A stretch of 9,041 nt of DNA from a bacterium (GTDB taxonomy: Bacteria; AUK180). Location of the stretch: the NCBI GenBank assembly GCA_021162505.1, contig JAGGYO010000221.1, positions 1 through 9,041 of the forward strand. The letters run 5' to 3'. The number at the start of each line of letters is the position of its first letter. Position 1 is the first letter of the stretch. Below, piece by piece: positions 6,447-9,041 of the stretch. A program made the translations under genes and the position numbers. The notes beneath the pieces are model-generated. The model made no database searches, was not told the origin of the DNA, and worked only from the letters and a program-made list of their open reading frames with translations.

Positions 6447-7215
6447 CTTTTGTCTCCTTATATTCTTTATATTGGGCATTAATTAGTTTAAGTTTATACT
6501 CATTTGAACCTCTTAGATCATTCATGATATGTATCTCTTTCGCCTTTGCTTTGATCTCTTCAACGGTGATCTCATCTTCCGAAATTATGGCAAATGGTTT
6601 CACGGTAGATGCCCCGATCACGATCTTATTTTTACCGTTGACAATACCTCCCAAAAAAATTGAAGTAGGTATATCCGATTCCGTTCTTGCAAATCTATTG
6701 AAAAATACCCTTTCATTTCTATATTTTTCGGGAAGGATAATTTCTTTTAATAGCATATTTTTATATTTTGCCCTATCATTAATAAAATCCTCAACATTGA
6801 TTTCTAATATTTCACTGCTCTCTTTTAAAAAAACCAGTTTTGCCTCTAAAAATAATAATACGGGGGTTGTATCATTCCAATAATATCCACCCATGATATT
6901 TCCGCCGATTGTAGCAATATTTCTAACTGTAATAGGTCCGCATTTGGCAAATGAGCTTAACAGTGTTCCATTAGCATAATCATTATTTGTTTCAATGAAC
7001 TCCGTGAATGTTACCATTGAGCCAATGTGCAGATCGCCATTATCGTTAATATAATCAAACCCTAATTCTTGAATGTCGATCAATGTGTGGACCTTGACAT
7101 ATTTTTGGCGGCTCACGAATGTTCCACCCGCTACTACCTTCCAATGGTCGTGTCCCTGCGTCATTTTAAAGAATTCGTTTAGATCTTTTGGTTTAAAATA
7201 ATTTTCAATCTTCAT
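6436..7215 (-). CDS. xdhB: Xanthine dehydrogenase-type FAD-binding subunit
   Basis: A 259-residue flavoprotein subunit of the CO dehydrogenase flavoprotein/XDH FAD family, passing electrons from the 2Fe-2S centres to NAD+ or another acceptor. Two FAD motifs are clear: VAGGTF at 28-33 and TVRNIATIGGNIMGG at 97-111, followed by NDTTPVLLFLEAKLVF. The C-terminal half is the CO_deh_flav_C type (FNRFARTESDIP, then IVIGASTVKP). It is slightly shorter than many homologues (about 280-290). No cysteine-rich insertion for an extra 4Fe-4S cluster, as in 4-hydroxybenzoyl-CoA reductase, is visible. The ATG at 7215 has AGGAG 5 nt upstream (7221-7225); a GTG at 7221 overlaps that site and is rejected. It overlaps the HutI-like gene by 11 bases. 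The FAD-first gene order differs from E. coli xdhABC. Confidence 0.9.
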   Translation of the reverse strand: MKIENYFKPKDLNEFFKMTQGHDHWKVVAGGTFVSRQKYVKVHTLIDIQELGFDYINDNGDLHIGSMVTFTEFIETNNDYANGTLLSSFAKCGPITVRNIATIGGNIMGGYYWNDTTPVLLFLEAKLVFLKESSEILEINVEDFINDRAKYKNMLLKEIILPEKYRNERVFFNRFARTESDIPTSIFLGGIVNGKNKIVIGASTVKPFAIISEDEITVEEIKAKAKEIHIMNDLRGSNEYKLKLINAQYKEYKETKDEN

Positions 7216-8440
7216 ATTCACTCCTATATATGATCTTCCCTTTTTTAATATTGTATTTGATCTTGTTCATGCCGATATAATAAAATAGCTCTTCGAGAGA
7301 ATCGACATTATAAATACCAATATCTCCCCATTTACCCCGCTCGATAGTACCGGTGTGTTCGCCTAATCCTAAACTCACAGCAGGATTGATTGTCATGGCA
7401 TTTATGATCTCATTTATACCCATATTCATCTTCATCAGGGAAATTTGTGCCAATAACATTGAATTACAAGATGGCGATGTGCCCGGATTATAATCTGTTG
7501 CCAGCGATACCGGAATATTATTATCTATTATACTTCTCGCATTCGGATAATTCTCTGTTCCCAATATGAATTGCGTTAATGGTAATAGCGTAATATTGGT
7601 CTCATGCTCTTTCAGTATATGCAATTGTTCATCATCAAAAAAATCAAAATGATCAATGGAGGCAATGGGAAATTTTTCATTGAGCAAGGCACCATGTGCA
7701 TTGGATAGCTCATTGGAATGAATCCGTATTTTCAAACCAACATCAACGGCTTTTTTTACCATTTTCTCGGCATCTTCGAGGTCAAAAGCCATTTCTTCCA
7801 CCCAGACATCAAAATAATCCGCAAGTTTTTCCCTTCCTACTATTTCAAGTGTATCCAATACTTCATTTATGAAATCATTTTTATTCCTTCCCTTAGGTAA
7901 GAAATGCCCGCCTAAATAGGTTATTTTCATATCAATGGGAGTATTTTCCTTGATACTATTTAAGATCTTTAATAGACGAAGTTCACCGGCTTTATTCAGA
8001 GAATATCCTGATTTTGCCTCAATAGAAGTAATTCCGTATTTAATGAATTCATTGATATTATTAATCAAATTTTCCTTTAATTCAAGGTCACCAGCAGTAT
8101 TCGTTCTTTTCAAAGTATAATTAATACCGTCGCCTTGTTTTGTAATATCTTCATAAGAAATGCCATTCATTCGCTTTATGAACTCATGACTGCGATCACC
8201 TCCATAAATGGGATGTGTATGACAATCAATAATACCCGGTAGAGCAATTTTTCCCTCAGCATCAATGATAATATCACTATTTTCGACGGCAATATTCGGT
8301 TCGATCTTTGTAATAAATGAATTGATGACCTCAATATCCACATTATGATGTATTTTCATTGAGTTTTGATGAGGTCCTTTAATATAATTTGTTCCTTCGG
8401 ATGTATATATCTTGCCAATATTTTTTATAACCGTTCTCAT
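7205..8440 (-). CDS. hutI: Imidazolonepropionase-family amidohydrolase (HutI-like)
   Basis: A 411-residue metal-dependent hydrolase matching imidazolonepropionase, which opens 4-imidazolone-5-propionate to N-formimino-glutamate. Metal and catalytic residues are all in place: H74 and H76 (DCHTHP), H241 and E244 (IHSNE), H264 (IDHFD), D316 (ATDYNPGTSPS). Residues that bind substrate in known HutI also align: R83 (GGDR), Y96 (GISYEDI), Y146 (AKSGYSL), H179 (GGHFLP). The usual GGA after the HxxE helix is changed to AHGA. It is the first gene after the promoter and overlaps the FAD subunit gene by 11 bases. No hutH, hutU or hutG is nearby, and its partners are purine enzymes. A related ring-opening reaction, such as 4-imidazolone to formiminoglycine in anaerobic xanthine breakdown, is therefore a real alternative. 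Family is firm; substrate is not. Confidence 0.85.
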   Translation of the reverse strand: MRTVIKNIGKIYTSEGTNYIKGPHQNSMKIHHNVDIEVINSFITKIEPNIAVENSDIIIDAEGKIALPGIIDCHTHPIYGGDRSHEFIKRMNGISYEDITKQGDGINYTLKRTNTAGDLELKENLINNINEFIKYGITSIEAKSGYSLNKAGELRLLKILNSIKENTPIDMKITYLGGHFLPKGRNKNDFINEVLDTLEIVGREKLADYFDVWVEEMAFDLEDAEKMVKKAVDVGLKIRIHSNELSNAHGALLNEKFPIASIDHFDFFDDEQLHILKEHETNITLLPLTQFILGTENYPNARSIIDNNIPVSLATDYNPGTSPSCNSMLLAQISLMKMNMGINEIINAMTINPAVSLGLGEHTGTIERGKWGDIGIYNVDSLEELFYYIGMNKIKYNIKKGKIIYRSEYED

Positions 8441-8446
8441 ACCTAC

Positions 8447-8475
8447 ATTATAATAAATTTATGGTTAAAATGCAA
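8447..8475 (-). promoter_or_regulatory. Sigma-70-type promoter of the seven-gene operon
   Basis: On the minus strand, TTGCAT (8475-8470) and TATAAT (8452-8447) are separated by 17 nt: a perfect -10 box, a good -35 box and ideal spacing. Only 6 nt (GTAGGT) separate the -10 box from the ATG of the first gene. Transcription would therefore start at or very near the A of the ATG, giving a leaderless or nearly leaderless message. No usable Shine-Dalgarno site is present. I see no operator-like palindrome overlapping the boxes. Confidence 0.7.
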
Positions 8476-8502
8476 AAATTAATGGTGAAAGAATTTTAAC
8501 CA

Positions 8503-8529
8503 CGAATTACGCGAATTAAACGAATTAAA
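8503..8529. repeat. Three tandem 9-bp repeats (CGAATTAnn)
   Basis: CGAATTACG, CGAATTAAA and CGAATTAAA follow each other without gaps, preceded by AACCA. I recognise this from memory as a dispersed CACGAATTACACGAATTA-type sequence found between genes in many bacteria. It starts about 28 bp upstream of the -35 box of the operon promoter, so a protein-binding role is possible but unsupported. Confidence 0.5.
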
Positions 8530-8592
8530 GGGAAAAAGAAATGGAATTACCAAGGAGCAGGAAATGCAATTGACAATTATGTATAAGGTAAA

Positions 8593-8790
8593 GTCATCCT
8601 GAGCCGAATACAGTGAAGCCCCGAGGAATCGAGGAGTTGCGAAGGATCCGTTCCTTTGAACCTGAAACCATTGAATTTTTGAACAAGGAATTTAATTACC
8701 ACTTACTACTGGTGACTTAATACTTAATCCTGCTAGGGTTTTGGACTAATTACTGAGATCCCTACGCAATTTCCAATTGCTCTGGATGAC
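8593..8790. repeat. Segment bounded by 12-bp inverted repeats (GTCATCCtGAGC family)
   Basis: GTCATCCTGAGC at 8593-8604 and GCTCTGGATGAC at 8779-8790 are inverted copies matching at 11 of 12 positions. The left copy continues through CCGAGGAATCGAGG to GCGAAGGATCC (8651), and the right copy begins GAGATCC (8755). Each is therefore a member of the GTCATCCTGAGC...GAAGGATC repeat family, which I know from memory as widely dispersed. The right copy has a perfect CAATT-TCC-AATTG palindrome at its centre. The DNA between them (8652-8754) has no open frame of interest. This may be two unrelated repeats facing each other or a small mobile unit with terminal inverted repeats. Confidence 0.5.
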
Positions 8791-8828
8791 TTTGTCACTT
8801 TGGAATTTGCTATGAGCGGCATTGTCCC

Positions 8829-8857
8829 TTGAAAATTTTAATATATTTTGTTATAAT
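8829..8857 (+). promoter_or_regulatory. Sigma-70-type promoter for the rightward gene
   Basis: TTGAAA (8829-8834) and TATAAT (8852-8857) are separated by 17 nt, a near-consensus arrangement. The -10 box ends 5 nt before the ATG at 8863, so the transcript would begin at about the start codon. As with the operon promoter, no Shine-Dalgarno site precedes the ATG. Confidence 0.6.
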
Positions 8858-8862
8858 TCAAT

Positions 8863-9041
8863 ATGAAAAACCGGATTATTGTAATTTTATTTCTCTTTTC
8901 TATCATTTTAAAAATCCCCGTTGCGGCAAATACCTACGGTTTACAGAGAATAACTATTAACAAAGCTAATATTTATTTTGAAACCAGAACTCTTTATGAT
9001 ATCTTATTGTTTGAAAATTTTTATTTAGGATACAAGAAGCA
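8863..9041 (+). CDS. N-terminal part of a probable exported protein, cut by the window end
   Basis: A plus-strand frame opens with ATG at 8863 and stays open to the window end, 59 codons. The product begins MKNRIIVILFLFSIILK, then IPVAANTYG. This is a basic start, a hydrophobic core and a likely signal peptidase site after the VAA. The visible mature part (YGLQRITINKANIYFETRTLYDILLFENFYLGYKK) is aromatic- and lysine-rich and matches no family I recognise. The start is supported by the signal peptide and by the near-consensus promoter directly upstream. It is transcribed divergently from the purine operon; no functional link is evident. The lack of a ribosome binding site fits a leaderless message. 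Confidence 0.65.
   Translation, partial: MKNRIIVILFLFSIILKIPVAANTYGLQRITINKANIYFETRTLYDILLFENFYLGYKK

Noticed and set aside
6524..6883. 119-residue plus-strand open frame inside the FAD subunit gene
   Set aside because: It is antisense to a well-supported gene. Its serine- and isoleucine-rich composition is what reverse-strand reading of AT-rich coding DNA produces.
1..9041. tRNA, rRNA or riboswitch
   Set aside because: I looked in the two intergenic regions for cloverleaf-type sequence, rRNA-like conserved blocks and purine-riboswitch-like stems upstream of the operon. None was found, and the promoter leaves no room for a leader before the first gene.

Overview
The window is AT-rich bacterial DNA. 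Its core is one long leftward (minus-strand) operon of seven tightly overlapping genes, with intergenic DNA full of small hairpin repeats on both sides. I cannot assign a taxon from sequence alone. The low GC, the molybdenum hydroxylase genes and the dense mosaic of short palindromic repeats suggest an uncultured, probably anaerobic bacterium, but this is inference.

Right to left, the operon encodes an imidazolonepropionase-family amidohydrolase (HutI-like), the FAD-binding, 2Fe-2S and molybdopterin-binding subunits of a xanthine dehydrogenase-type enzyme, an 8-oxoguanine deaminase-type amidohydrolase, an AAA+ ATPase with a C-terminal winged-helix-like region, and a 98-residue protein with an N-terminal signal or anchor segment. 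Every junction overlaps by 1 to 14 bases once starts are chosen from Shine-Dalgarno sites (the last gene has none), so expression is probably coordinated and translationally coupled. A strong sigma-70-like promoter lies directly upstream of the first gene, with its -10 box only 6 nt from the ATG.

The five metabolic genes fit purine breakdown. The deaminase would feed guanine or 8-oxoguanine to xanthine or urate, the three-subunit hydroxylase would interconvert purine oxidation states, and the HutI-like enzyme would open an imidazolone ring. No other histidine-degradation gene is present. I therefore propose that the HutI-like protein may act on 4-imidazolone from anaerobic xanthine degradation. 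This is a hypothesis, because its active site also matches canonical HutI. Why an ATPase and a small exported protein close the operon is unknown.

Bases 1-820 hold no convincing complete gene. They contain a 13-bp direct repeat, several hairpin families, a 54-bp tandem repeat, and two copies of a GC-rich palindrome, each apparently inserted inside another repeat. Bases 8441-8862 hold the operon promoter, a 9-bp tandem repeat, a roughly 198-bp segment bounded by inverted copies of another repeat family, and a second promoter reading rightward into a truncated gene for a probable exported protein (8863 to the window end).
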